From Parcubacteria group bacterium RIFCSPHIGHO2_01_FULL_47_10b (GTDB lineage: Bacteria > Patescibacteriota > Minisyncoccia > 2-01-FULL-47-10): 12,803 nucleotides of DNA. A model generated the notes under the pieces. The model made no database searches. It saw only the letters and a list, made by a program, of their open reading frames with translations, and had not been told where the DNA came from. Both the position numbers and the translations under genes were made by a program. The stretch is taken from NCBI GenBank assembly GCA_001824325.1, contig MHXC01000003.1, positions 1-12,803 of the forward strand. The letters are read 5' to 3'. Below, piece after piece: positions 5,962 to 12,803 of this stretch. The stretch's first letter is position 1. Each line of letters opens with the position of its first letter.

Positions 5962-6537
5962 ATGCCAGTCGGTTCAATCGAGGTTATTGCAGGGTGTATG
6001 TTTTCAGGGAAAACGGAGGAGCTTATTCGCGAAATTCGCCGGGCACTCATCGCAAAACAAAAGGTGCTCGTCTTCGACCACACACTCGATGAAACGCGCT
6101 ACGGCAACGGCACCGTAAACACTCACAGCGGTCTTTCGGTCGAAACTTTCTCGGTAAGCAATCCATCACAAATTTTGCAAATCGTGAAACAGGAACAACC
6201 GGATGTCGTGGCAATCGATGAAGCACAATTTTTTAAAAATTTATTTGTTGCGTGTGAACAACTTGCATCGCAAGGCATTCGGGTAATAATCGCGGGTCTC
6301 AACCAAGATTTCCGTGGCGAACCATTCGAAGAAATGAAAGAGCTAATGGCTCGCGCCGACCACATCCGCATGCTCACTGCCATTTGTAATAATTGCGGAG
6401 CCCAAGCAACGAAGACGCAGCGATTCATCGACGACAAGCCGGCGCACTACCGGTCGAAGCGCATTGAAATTGGCGGAACAGATAAATACCAAGCACGTTG
6501 CCGCGCATGTCATGACGTTCCGGGAAAACCAGTATGA
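5962..6537 (+). CDS. tdk: Thymidine kinase, type II (zinc-binding)
   Basis: Phosphorylates thymidine to dTMP with ATP (pyrimidine salvage, cytoplasm). 191 residues, the typical length. The P-loop G-C-M-F-S-G-K-T is at 11-18. DEAQFF at 86-91 supplies the catalytic Glu (E87). A C-N-N-C pair (142-145) and C-R-A-C-H (180-184) form the structural zinc site and frame the lasso loop. GG-x3-Y (171-176) binds the thymine side. It starts 34 bases after the wall enzyme and ends by a 4-base ATGA overlap with the next glycosyltransferase, so it is translated within the glycan operon. No Shine-Dalgarno precedes the ATG. Its place among glycan genes gives no obvious functional link. It could reflect a need to scavenge nucleosides in a host-dependent cell, or supply of dTTP for dTDP-sugars; both are inference. 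Confidence 0.95.
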   Translation: MPVGSIEVIAGCMFSGKTEELIREIRRALIAKQKVLVFDHTLDETRYGNGTVNTHSGLSVETFSVSNPSQILQIVKQEQPDVVAIDEAQFFKNLFVACEQLASQGIRVIIAGLNQDFRGEPFEEMKELMARADHIRMLTAICNNCGAQATKTQRFIDDKPAHYRSKRIEIGGTDKYQARCRACHDVPGKPV

Positions 6538-7547
6538 CCCGATCTCGTTCCAAGCAACACGCTCACATAAAGGACACCCATCAGCAACCGCTTGTATATA
6601 TTGTGATACTGAATTACGGCACAGCCGATGATGTACTTGAACTGATCGAATCGCTTTGCGCAGTAAGTTATACACGCTATCACGTGGTTGTCATTGACAA
6701 TGCATCTCCTGACGATTCCGTTTCTGTATTAAAGAAACGGCTACCGTCAACTATCACGCTCATTGCCAACACTGAAAATAACGGGTTCGCAGGCGGTAAC
6801 AATGTAGGCATACGTTATGCGCTTGAAAAAGGGGCTGACTACTGTTTGCTATTAAATCCCGATACTGTTGTGCACGAACGATTTCTTGATGAACTTATTT
6901 CGGTGGCAGAAAATCCCCGTGCAGTGGAGATTCTTGCTATGGAGCACAAGGGAGTGACCCCTGGTATGTGGGGACCGCGGATTTTGTATTACGACCTCGA
7001 TGCGCCTCCGACGAAAGCACAAAGTAATATCGTGTATTTTGACGGGGGGGCACTAAACGCAATGCTGACCGAAGGAAGGCCACAAAATTATCGCGCGCGC
7101 GTCGCAGACCTCAAACGATCCAAGCCGTTCGTATGCGACTATGTAACTGGCGCGGCGCTCTTGGTTAGCCGCGAGGTTATCGAGCAAATTGGCTTAATAC
7201 CAGAAGAATACTTTCTGTATTATGAGGATACTGAATGGAATATACGTGCGCATCGTGCTGGTTATGCATCGGTGACAGTACCAGCGTCCATTATCTGGCA
7301 TAAAGAATCGCGCAGCACTAAAAAATTTTCATATAACTACCTGTATTATCTGACTCGCAATGGCTATTTTCTCGCAATGCGAAATGGAAATCTATGGCAA
7401 CGTATCGCCGTCTATCCATTCTCTTTTTTCAAATTTTTGAAACAACCGGTAAAATGGATCCTGATTCCGTCAAAACGCTCCTTTGTAAAACCGATTATGC
7501 GCGCAACTTTTGATTTTTGGCGGCATCGCATGGGTCAGCGCAGTTAA
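6534..7547 (+). CDS. Glycosyltransferase family 2 (rhamnosyltransferase-like)
   Basis: Transfers a sugar from a nucleotide-sugar to a lipid-linked or polymer acceptor at the cytoplasmic face of the membrane. 337 residues. GT-A features in order: VYIVILNYG (21-29), VVIDNAS (52-58), NGFAGGNNVG (83-92), the metal-binding N-P-D (108-110), VTGAALLV (194-201) and the acceptor/base region E-D-T-E-W (211-215). The basic/aromatic C-terminal tail (about 285-330) may associate with the membrane. The start ATG overlaps the tdk stop (ATGA), implying translational coupling. The pattern resembles the dTDP-rhamnosyl / WcaE-type group, but sugar specificity cannot be read from the sequence. The gap to the next gene is 32 bases. 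Confidence 0.9.
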   Translation: MTRSRSKQHAHIKDTHQQPLVYIVILNYGTADDVLELIESLCAVSYTRYHVVVIDNASPDDSVSVLKKRLPSTITLIANTENNGFAGGNNVGIRYALEKGADYCLLLNPDTVVHERFLDELISVAENPRAVEILAMEHKGVTPGMWGPRILYYDLDAPPTKAQSNIVYFDGGALNAMLTEGRPQNYRARVADLKRSKPFVCDYVTGAALLVSREVIEQIGLIPEEYFLYYEDTEWNIRAHRAGYASVTVPASIIWHKESRSTKKFSYNYLYYLTRNGYFLAMRNGNLWQRIAVYPFSFFKFLKQPVKWILIPSKRSFVKPIMRATFDFWRHRMGQRS

Positions 7548-7579
7548 TATCACGTTGTTATTCGAATTACTCCACTCGT

Positions 7580-8716
7580 ATGAAAATCGGTATTGATGCA
7601 CACAATCTGGAACACCCCGGAAAGACAGGGCCGGGCGTTGCTCGCTACCTTGAGGGCTTATTATCCCAATGGGCTGGCGACATAGGAAAACAGCACGAAT
7701 TTTTGCTATACTTCAAGGACGAAATTCCGAAAGACTTACCGAAAGCGAGTCAATTTAAGCCACTTATAGTCGACCGAAAGGGACCCCGTAGTACCGCGCT
7801 CTATTACAACGTCTGGCTGCCTTCCCGCGCCTATCGAGACAAGCTTGATCTGTTATTTCTTCCGTTATATATGCAGCCAATTAGCTACCTCGGAAAGACT
7901 GCAGTGACTATTCATGACATCTCATACCGCGTCCATCCCGAATGGTTTCCGATGCTGCGTTACCAAGTACCGCTTCGTGCGCTTACGTATTGGGCGATAA
8001 CTCGGGCCGATGTGTTGCTCACTGTGTCAGAATACTCAAAATCGGAGATCGTAAGCTATTATGGGGTTGATCAGAAAAAAATACACGCCATTCACTTAGG
8101 GGTAGATCAGAAGTTCAAGCAACTACCTACAGCACGCGCACTGATTGCCAAAAAATATGGGATAAACAAGCACTTCCTGTTCTATATCGGTACCATTTTC
8201 AATCGCCGGCATGTCTTCGAAACAATCAAGGCTTTTCCGCGCATTGCAGACGATCTGCCACAGTATCAATTGTTAATTTCCGGGCGTGATCATACGAACC
8301 CCGCCCAGCACATCGATGAGCTCATCCGCACTGTCAACGATATTAGCGGTCGCGAGCTTGTTTTACGACGCGACTTTATCCCGGAAGAAGACTTAGTCCC
8401 CCTATTCAATGAAGCGTCGCTCTATGTATGGCCATCAACATATGAGGGCTTTGGGCTTTCGCCGGTTGAAGCAATGGCATGTGGATGTCCTGTGTTGTCG
8501 ACAAACCACACCGCCCTCAAAGAAACAGTGGGAGATTGCGGCTTTCTCGTAAAACAACCTGATGATGTGGCCGAACTAGCGAATGTATTGCGAACTGCAT
8601 TGATTGACGAACGCAAACGTACAACGCTTATCAAAAAGGGTCTGCAGCAGGCATCAACATTCTCATGGGAGCGCACCGCGCACGAAACGCTGCAAGTATT
8701 TGAATCAATACACTAA
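7580..8716 (+). CDS. Glycosyltransferase family 4 (GT-B fold)
   Basis: 378 residues, a retaining GT-B glycosyltransferase. The N-terminal domain opens MKIGIDAHNL with a Gly-rich loop (GPGVARY, 17-23); HDISY is at 112-116 and the domain-joining segment SEYSKSEIV at 150-158. The C-terminal nucleotide-sugar domain has YIGTIFNRR (192-200), the E-x7-E motif with E289 and E297 in EGFGLSPVE, then ACGCPVL (300-306). This is the pattern of mannosyl/rhamnosyltransferases of polysaccharide clusters. I start at ATG 7580 because MKIGIDAHNL is the usual family opening; the frame also opens at TTG 7517, which would add 21 residues overlapping the previous gene with no domain content. There is no Shine-Dalgarno. 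It ends five bases before the membrane protein gene. Confidence 0.92.
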   Translation: MKIGIDAHNLEHPGKTGPGVARYLEGLLSQWAGDIGKQHEFLLYFKDEIPKDLPKASQFKPLIVDRKGPRSTALYYNVWLPSRAYRDKLDLLFLPLYMQPISYLGKTAVTIHDISYRVHPEWFPMLRYQVPLRALTYWAITRADVLLTVSEYSKSEIVSYYGVDQKKIHAIHLGVDQKFKQLPTARALIAKKYGINKHFLFYIGTIFNRRHVFETIKAFPRIADDLPQYQLLISGRDHTNPAQHIDELIRTVNDISGRELVLRRDFIPEEDLVPLFNEASLYVWPSTYEGFGLSPVEAMACGCPVLSTNHTALKETVGDCGFLVKQPDDVAELANVLRTALIDERKRTTLIKKGLQQASTFSWERTAHETLQVFESIH

Positions 8717-8721
8717 CCACC

Positions 8722-10272
8722 ATGCAACACCGCCCATTTCCATTTGATTGGCAGGTCATGTACGCGCTGAATATCGGCGTCATCCTCCTTGTCGTTGCGG
8801 GCTTTTTGCCCAGAGAAATTCTCCTAGTGTTAGGCACTGCAATCCTCTATTTTCTCGGACGTGCCACGATAACAGACGGGTTTTTCTTCTGTATCGCATC
8901 AATGCCATTCTTTGTTGCCATGCCGATCACACCCGATTTCGATTCACTGGCGCTCTGGAGACTCGCGGTGCTCATATTGTTTGTAAAATGGCTCTGGATC
9001 AACCAGAAACAAATCCGTCAGCACGCTGTAAAATCAAGCCGCAATATCGCTATCACTACCGCTGTCGCGCTTATTACAACAGCGCTTATCGGCATTAGCG
9101 TCAGCTCTGATCCCATCGCAGGGTTGAAAAGTTTTATCTATATCCTGAATGGCGCACTCATATTCCCTGTTGCATATTCGATTCTCTCCGACCGCCAACA
9201 TGTTCGTCTTTTTATGTACAGTGTACTCATTGGAGGCATCATGGCTCTCATCATCGGGTATAGCCAGTTGATCCTTGCATACCTAACCACTGATGGGGGG
9301 TTGTGGTCATACTGGGCGCATCGATGGTCGTATATTTTTTATGGCGATGATCTCTCACGCATTGTTCTCAATGCCAATACCTGGTTTTCATATTATCCCG
9401 ACCAGCCGCCAACCCTACGCATGTTCAGTACGTTTACTGACGCGCACGCATTCGGTCTTTACGCGCTATTTGCAATGGTTCCGTTGGTATGGCACGTCAT
9501 ACGACGCAGCGATAAAGCCCCCGTGCTTTCGGATGATGATGACCACATTGGAAACATTGGTTGGACGTGGACGCTGATCGCATTTTTCTTATTTTCAGTC
9601 ATTCTTTCCGGGACCCGGGGGCTTTGGCTTGGCATTGCTGGCCCGATTTTATTCTTCGCTTTTTTGTTTTTTTTCAATTTTTTGAAAAAAAACAGTCATG
9701 CCATCACACTCGCTAAAGTAGGTCTTGTGTTTATCATTTTGATTCCTATTTCATCCTTATTTTTAGCTATCCCGCAATTCCAATTCCGCTCTGAATTTGA
9801 TAGTTTCAAAACATTTAAGCGCTTCAGTACCGTGACTGACATCGATGAACTTTCTAATAAGAGCCGCATCGCTATTTGGCAAGCAGCCATTCAATCGATA
9901 GGGAAGCATCCGATGCTCGGTGTAGGCCTTGGCAATTTCCCCGTGGTCCTTGGACAAAATATTAAAGACGCAAAGGCCGGCTCATCTGCCCACAACCTCT
10001 ATCTGAATATTGCTACAGAAATGGGGCTCCCAGCGCTCATACTCGTCGGCTTTTTACTGCTTATGCTTGCCCGTATAGCAATCCGCATGATTCACTTAAA
10101 TTCTCGATATACAACGTCGCTCACGCTCGCTGTGGCTTTGTCCCTTGTCTGGGCGTTCACCTATAGCATCTTTGATATTGCATTACTCGATGCACGCGTA
10201 TTCATAGTGGTGCTTTCGATGATCGCCTTACTGTGTGCGCAACGGCGCCGTGAATCACCCGTAAAAACATGA
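8722..10272 (+). CDS. O-antigen polymerase/ligase-like membrane protein (Wzy/WaaL superfamily)
   Basis: 516 residues, about 11 hydrophobic segments. A long loop (about 185-245, and residues 335-420 including the Wzy_C-like block) faces outward. Family marks: SGTRG with R299, SNKSRIAIW (378-385), IGKHPMLGVGLGNF (393-406), and the signature A-H-N-L-Y-L (423-428) followed by E433-M-G. In the family these Arg and His residues act on undecaprenyl-pyrophosphate-linked glycans to polymerise them or transfer them to an acceptor. Neighbouring glycosyltransferases and the downstream LCP gene fit polymerisation of a surface glycan. Whether it is a polymerase, a ligase or a protein O-glycosyltransferase (PglL type) cannot be told. 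A T8/A8 hairpin (9667-9692) lies inside the coding region. The ATG has no Shine-Dalgarno; ATG 8758 is an alternative start. Confidence 0.88.
   Translation: MQHRPFPFDWQVMYALNIGVILLVVAGFLPREILLVLGTAILYFLGRATITDGFFFCIASMPFFVAMPITPDFDSLALWRLAVLILFVKWLWINQKQIRQHAVKSSRNIAITTAVALITTALIGISVSSDPIAGLKSFIYILNGALIFPVAYSILSDRQHVRLFMYSVLIGGIMALIIGYSQLILAYLTTDGGLWSYWAHRWSYIFYGDDLSRIVLNANTWFSYYPDQPPTLRMFSTFTDAHAFGLYALFAMVPLVWHVIRRSDKAPVLSDDDDHIGNIGWTWTLIAFFLFSVILSGTRGLWLGIAGPILFFAFLFFFNFLKKNSHAITLAKVGLVFIILIPISSLFLAIPQFQFRSEFDSFKTFKRFSTVTDIDELSNKSRIAIWQAAIQSIGKHPMLGVGLGNFPVVLGQNIKDAKAGSSAHNLYLNIATEMGLPALILVGFLLLMLARIAIRMIHLNSRYTTSLTLAVALSLVWAFTYSIFDIALLDARVFIVVLSMIALLCAQRRRESPVKT
9667..9692. repeat. Intragenic T8/A8 inverted repeat
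   Basis: TTTTTTTTCAA (9667-9677), loop TTTT, TTGAAAAAAAA (9682-9692): perfect 11-base arms inside the Wzy-like gene, coding a Phe-rich helix end followed by Lys-Lys. The A-run plus C forms A-AAA-AAC (9687-9693) in the zero-frame phase of a -1 slippery heptamer. It is probably a consequence of Phe and Lys codons. Confidence 0.6.
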
Positions 10273-10289
10273 AATCCACGCGGGCATGA
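10269..10289 (+). other. Six-codon mini-ORF (M-K-S-T-R-A) bridging two genes by ATGA overlaps
   Basis: ATG 10269 overlaps the TGA stop (10270-10272) of the membrane protein gene. The frame reads M-K-S-T-R-A and stops at TGA 10287-10289, which overlaps ATG 10286 of the next glycosyltransferase. Both joints are ATGA. It could pass terminating ribosomes to the downstream gene; it could also be chance. Confidence 0.35.
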
Positions 10290-11389
10290 AAACGCGACAA
10301 ACCGAAAAATCACAACCCCTTGTCTCAATCACCGTCTTAGCATACAACAGTGAAAAATCACTGCGTGATTGTTTGGATGCTGTATTTAAGCAAACGCATA
10401 CGCATATAGAGGTACTGGTTATTGATAATGCATCAACCGATCGGTCCGCAGACGTAGTTCAACACTATTTCGGCACGAAGCTGCGGATTCAACGCAATCC
10501 AAAAAATGTCGGGTTTGCCCCAGGACACAACCAAGGTATCGCGCATGCAAAGGGGACGTACGTACTTATGCTGAATCAGGATCTTATACTTGAGCCCCGG
10601 TATATCGAATATCTCGTTGGGCAACTGGAAGCCAATCCTCGCATCGGCGCTATCATGGGCAAGCTCATCAGCTATAACTTTACAAAGCCCGAAACACAAG
10701 CGGCACGCGTTATCGACACAACTGGATTTGTTATCGAACCCAATCGCCGGATTCTTGACCGTGGACAGGGGGAGATCGACAAAGGTCAGTACGATCATCG
10801 CGCGCAAGCAGAGATTTTCGGTGTCAATGGCGGGGCGCCAATCTATCGCATAGCAGCGCTTGAGGACGTCAAAACCCCTATATTCTCGAACCACGGCATC
10901 TCACCATATACAAAACTCACCACGGAAATCCTCGACGAAGACTTTTTTGCGTATGTCGAAGATGTTGATATGAGCTGGCGCTTGCGGTTGCGCGGTTGGA
11001 TCTGTGTCTATGATTATAGGGCGGAGGGGTATCATGATCGTTCAGCGTCAGGCGGTGGAAATCGCAAGACACGCCACGATTTTGTACGCTTCCGCCGATC
11101 ATTATCACCATGGCGGCGCACCATTGGTTATCGCAATCAGCATCTGATGTTTATCAAACTCAACACATTTCATTCATGGCGAGATCGGCTCTCGTTCATT
11201 TCCCGCGAACTACAGCTGTTTCTATATATCCTTGTTTTCGAACAATCGACGCTTCGCGCATGGCCTGCTATTATACATCTCTACCCACGAATGCGACGAA
11301 AGCGTACATATATTATGCGACATAGAAAAATAACACCGACTGCTTTAGCTCCGTGGTTTAAAAAAACACCCATGCAACATTATGACTGA
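10286..11389 (+). CDS. Glycosyltransferase family 2
   Basis: 367 residues, second GT-A enzyme of the cluster. VSITVLAYN (13-21), LVIDNASTD (44-52), NVGFAPGHNQG (74-84), then L-M-L-N-Q-D (94-99), where the metal site reads N-Q-D instead of the N-P-D of the upstream GT2. VNGGAPIYR (160-168) and E215-D-V-D-M-S-W-R (215-222) are the acceptor/base block. A basic C-terminal region (about 283-350) with hydrophobic stretches may contact the membrane. It resembles the upstream GT2 in layout, but the two sequences differ clearly, so this is not a recent duplication. It follows the polymerase by 13 bases and overlaps the LCP gene by eight (ATGACTGA), pointing to one coupled transcript. Substrate unknown. 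Confidence 0.9.
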   Translation: MKTRQTEKSQPLVSITVLAYNSEKSLRDCLDAVFKQTHTHIEVLVIDNASTDRSADVVQHYFGTKLRIQRNPKNVGFAPGHNQGIAHAKGTYVLMLNQDLILEPRYIEYLVGQLEANPRIGAIMGKLISYNFTKPETQAARVIDTTGFVIEPNRRILDRGQGEIDKGQYDHRAQAEIFGVNGGAPIYRIAALEDVKTPIFSNHGISPYTKLTTEILDEDFFAYVEDVDMSWRLRLRGWICVYDYRAEGYHDRSASGGGNRKTRHDFVRFRRSLSPWRRTIGYRNQHLMFIKLNTFHSWRDRLSFISRELQLFLYILVFEQSTLRAWPAIIHLYPRMRRKRTYIMRHRKITPTALAPWFKKTPMQHYD

Positions 11390-12416
11390 TTACAAACCAC
11401 GTAAAAAACATCACTATTTCTGGTGGTTTGCTGTAATAATTGTTTTACTCTTCGGCATTTTTAGCGTTTCGCTCTCTATTAAAACCCAGTTAACTCTAAA
11501 CCAGATCACCGTAAAGAATGAGGGGGACCCCTTGCCTGATGTCTATCTGGATCTACCGACACCTGGCCTGCTGCCAGAAATCAAAGATTCATTTATCAAG
11601 CCGGATCCAGAACCAGATCGCCTAGATGTGTTGTTACTGGGTATTCGCGGCGTGGACGACCCATACGGCGGATCGCTCTCTGACGCAATTGTTGTCGCAA
11701 GTATTGATACAAAAACACATAAGGCCGCGATGCTTTCAATTCCGCGTGACCTATATGTGTACATTCCTGGACAATCGCAACTCAGAAAGGTTAATTTCGC
11801 CTATGCTGAAGGCCGCGCTGTAGGTGGGGAGGCGGGGGGATTGCGGCTGGCTCGCGATGTAGTGGCTAATATTACCGGCGTTCACATCGATCACGTTGTC
11901 CGTATTGACTTCGAAGCGTTCCAAAAAATCATCGATGCTGTAGGGGGTGTTACGGTGTACCTCGACAAAGACTTTGTCGAGCCCTACCAATGGTCGGAGG
12001 AAGGGGAGTTTCGTGTTCCTGCAGGAAAAAACCATATGGATGGCATTACAGCGCTCTACTATACTCGCTCGCGTTATTCCACGTCTGATTTCGACCGCGC
12101 GCGACGGCAACAACAAGTACTGCTTGCATTAAGAGACCGAGTCATGTCGCTTGGTGTATTAACCAAGCCAACATTTGCATTTCAAATCCTTGATATTCTT
12201 GGCAATCACGTCCGCACCGATGCTACGCCGCAAGAAATCCGTAAGCTCATCGACTTAGCACGCACCGTATCGGTGGATACAATCAATACGAAGGTATTGG
12301 ACACCTCTGCCGGCGGACTCCTATCCCAGGACACTATCGACGGACAATACGTGCTACTGCCTAGAACGGGCACGTACGAAGAGATTCGCGCATTAGCGAA
12401 GAATCTGTTACAATAA
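11382..12416 (+). CDS. LytR-CpsA-Psr (LCP) family glycopolymer transferase
   Basis: 344 residues, a type II membrane protein: basic start (K5-K9), one membrane helix (about 11-31), then an outside LCP domain. Visible family residues: LLLGIRG (84-90), SDAIVV (100-105), SIPRDLYV (119-126) with R122, LRKVNFAYA (134-142), GVHIDHVVRIDF (156-167), VGGVTVYL (177-184), and D218-R-x-R-R-Q-Q (218-224), which binds the polyprenyl-pyrophosphate. LCP proteins move lipid-linked polymers onto peptidoglycan (teichoic acids, capsule, arabinogalactan) or, in some cases, onto protein. Placed after three glycosyltransferases and a Wzy-like protein, it probably performs the last step: linking the cluster's glycan to the wall. 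The start overlaps the previous gene by eight bases. No C-terminal LytR_C domain is present. Confidence 0.93.
   Translation: MTDYKPRKKHHYFWWFAVIIVLLFGIFSVSLSIKTQLTLNQITVKNEGDPLPDVYLDLPTPGLLPEIKDSFIKPDPEPDRLDVLLLGIRGVDDPYGGSLSDAIVVASIDTKTHKAAMLSIPRDLYVYIPGQSQLRKVNFAYAEGRAVGGEAGGLRLARDVVANITGVHIDHVVRIDFEAFQKIIDAVGGVTVYLDKDFVEPYQWSEEGEFRVPAGKNHMDGITALYYTRSRYSTSDFDRARRQQQVLLALRDRVMSLGVLTKPTFAFQILDILGNHVRTDATPQEIRKLIDLARTVSVDTINTKVLDTSAGGLLSQDTIDGQYVLLPRTGTYEEIRALAKNLLQ
11961..11981. repeat. Perfect 10-bp palindrome inside the LCP gene
   Basis: CTCGACAAAG (11961-11970), one central A, CTTTGTCGAG (11972-11981). It encodes Y-L-D-K-D-F-V-E. Perfect ten-base arms with a one-base centre are uncommon by chance in a window this size. 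A protein-binding site or fold-back is possible, but coding constraint (Asp-Lys-Asp-Phe-Val) may explain it. Confidence 0.55.
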
Positions 12417-12441
12417 TCGACATTACTCTAATAATGACGCT

Positions 12442-12803
12442 ATGAAGAAAACCCTTACGTTTGTTGTGAATGTGCTAGTGGTGCTCGCCATTTTTTTTGT
12501 GGGGTTCGCGTACGGAAAACAGTCCATTCCTGCGGAGAATTTTGTGTATGATGTACAAAATCCGGATGTTGGGAAGCCCGACGAGGTTGATTTTGGCATT
12601 TTTTGGAATGCGTGGCGCATGGTCAATGAGCTGTATGTGAAACCTACTGACACTGACTCAAAAACGCGCGTATACGGAGCAATTAAAGGGATGGTGGAGA
12701 GTTTAGATGACCCCTATTCGACATTTTTTACCCCTGAACAAAGCCAAGATTTCCAAGAAAGTATCAATGGGCGATTCGAAGGCATCGGCGCAGAGATCGG
12801 CAT
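12442..12803 (+). CDS. C-terminal processing peptidase, S41 family, N-terminal part (cut by window edge)
   Basis: 120 complete codons are visible. Residues 4-24 form an N-terminal membrane helix or signal. Then come D-F-G-I-F-W-N-A-W (50-58), ELYVKPT (63-69), GAIKGMVESLDDPYSTFF (79-96), and the start of the PDZ domain, F-E-G-I-G-A-E-I-G (112-120). This is the normal N-terminal layout of CtpA/Prc-type carboxyl-terminal proteases, which trim or degrade exported proteins and often control wall hydrolases. The catalytic Ser-Lys lie beyond the window. It starts 25 bases after the LCP gene with no Shine-Dalgarno; TAATAA (12429-12434) lies about seven bases upstream and could be a weak internal -10. 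Likely the last visible member of the wall operon. Confidence 0.9.
   Translation, partial: MKKTLTFVVNVLVVLAIFFVGFAYGKQSIPAENFVYDVQNPDVGKPDEVDFGIFWNAWRMVNELYVKPTDTDSKTRVYGAIKGMVESLDDPYSTFFTPEQSQDFQESINGRFEGIGAEIG

Noticed and set aside
10433..10894. 153-codon minus-strand frame inside the second GT2 gene
   Set aside because: Antisense shadow of a well-matched GT-A enzyme; the peptide shows no recognisable motif.
1..12803. CRISPR, transposon, tRNA, toxin-antitoxin or phage-defence system
   Set aside because: No regularly spaced repeats, transposase motifs, cloverleaf-like segments or nuclease/toxin families were seen. The ASCH/GNAT-ASCH genes converge rather than form a typical antitoxin-toxin operon.

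Overview
The window looks like a chromosomal fragment of an uncultivated bacterium, most likely of the Patescibacteria / Candidate Phyla Radiation. This is inferred from gene style only: a peptidoglycan-recognition amidase fused through 'G-T-L-I ... V-F-Y-V' wall repeats to a SpoIID domain, an LCP protein, an S41 peptidase, very tight gene packing and divergent housekeeping enzymes. No rRNA or marker gene is present to prove it. The genetic code appears standard: several genes end in TGA and none carries an internal TGA. I see no tRNA, rRNA, CRISPR array, transposase or phage gene.

Region 1 (1-1450, minus strand) is a two-gene phospholipid unit: a divergent NAD(P)+ glycerol-3-phosphate dehydrogenase (gpsA) followed 14 bases later by a PlsC-like acyltransferase cut by the left edge. 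Both have strong Shine-Dalgarno sequences.

Region 2 (1450-3250) is an accessory island. It holds an AT-rich stand-alone ASCH-domain gene (plus strand) converging on a GNAT-GNAT-ASCH fusion gene (minus strand), with a strong hairpin between them. The fusion gene appears to lack a normal start: GNAT-like sequence continues upstream of its first ATG but has no standard start codon before a TGA.

Region 3 (3280-12803, plus strand) is a compact run of eight genes with gaps of -8 to +34 bases, probably one operon. The order is amidase/SpoIID wall protein, thymidine kinase, GT2, GT4, O-antigen polymerase/ligase-like membrane protein, GT2, LCP-family glycopolymer transferase and S41 C-terminal processing protease (cut by the right edge). 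Together they read as a machine for making a surface glycan, linking it to the wall and remodelling the wall; thymidine kinase is the odd member. An extended -10 box sits so close to the first ATG that the lead transcript may be leaderless, and almost none of the plus-strand genes has a recognisable Shine-Dalgarno, unlike the minus-strand lipid genes.

I found no clear new multi-gene defence-type system. The most novel-looking items are the ASCH / GNAT-ASCH pair, the wall-enzyme fusion with altered active-site positions, the translation-start pattern, and a six-codon mini-ORF joined by ATGA overlaps to both neighbours.
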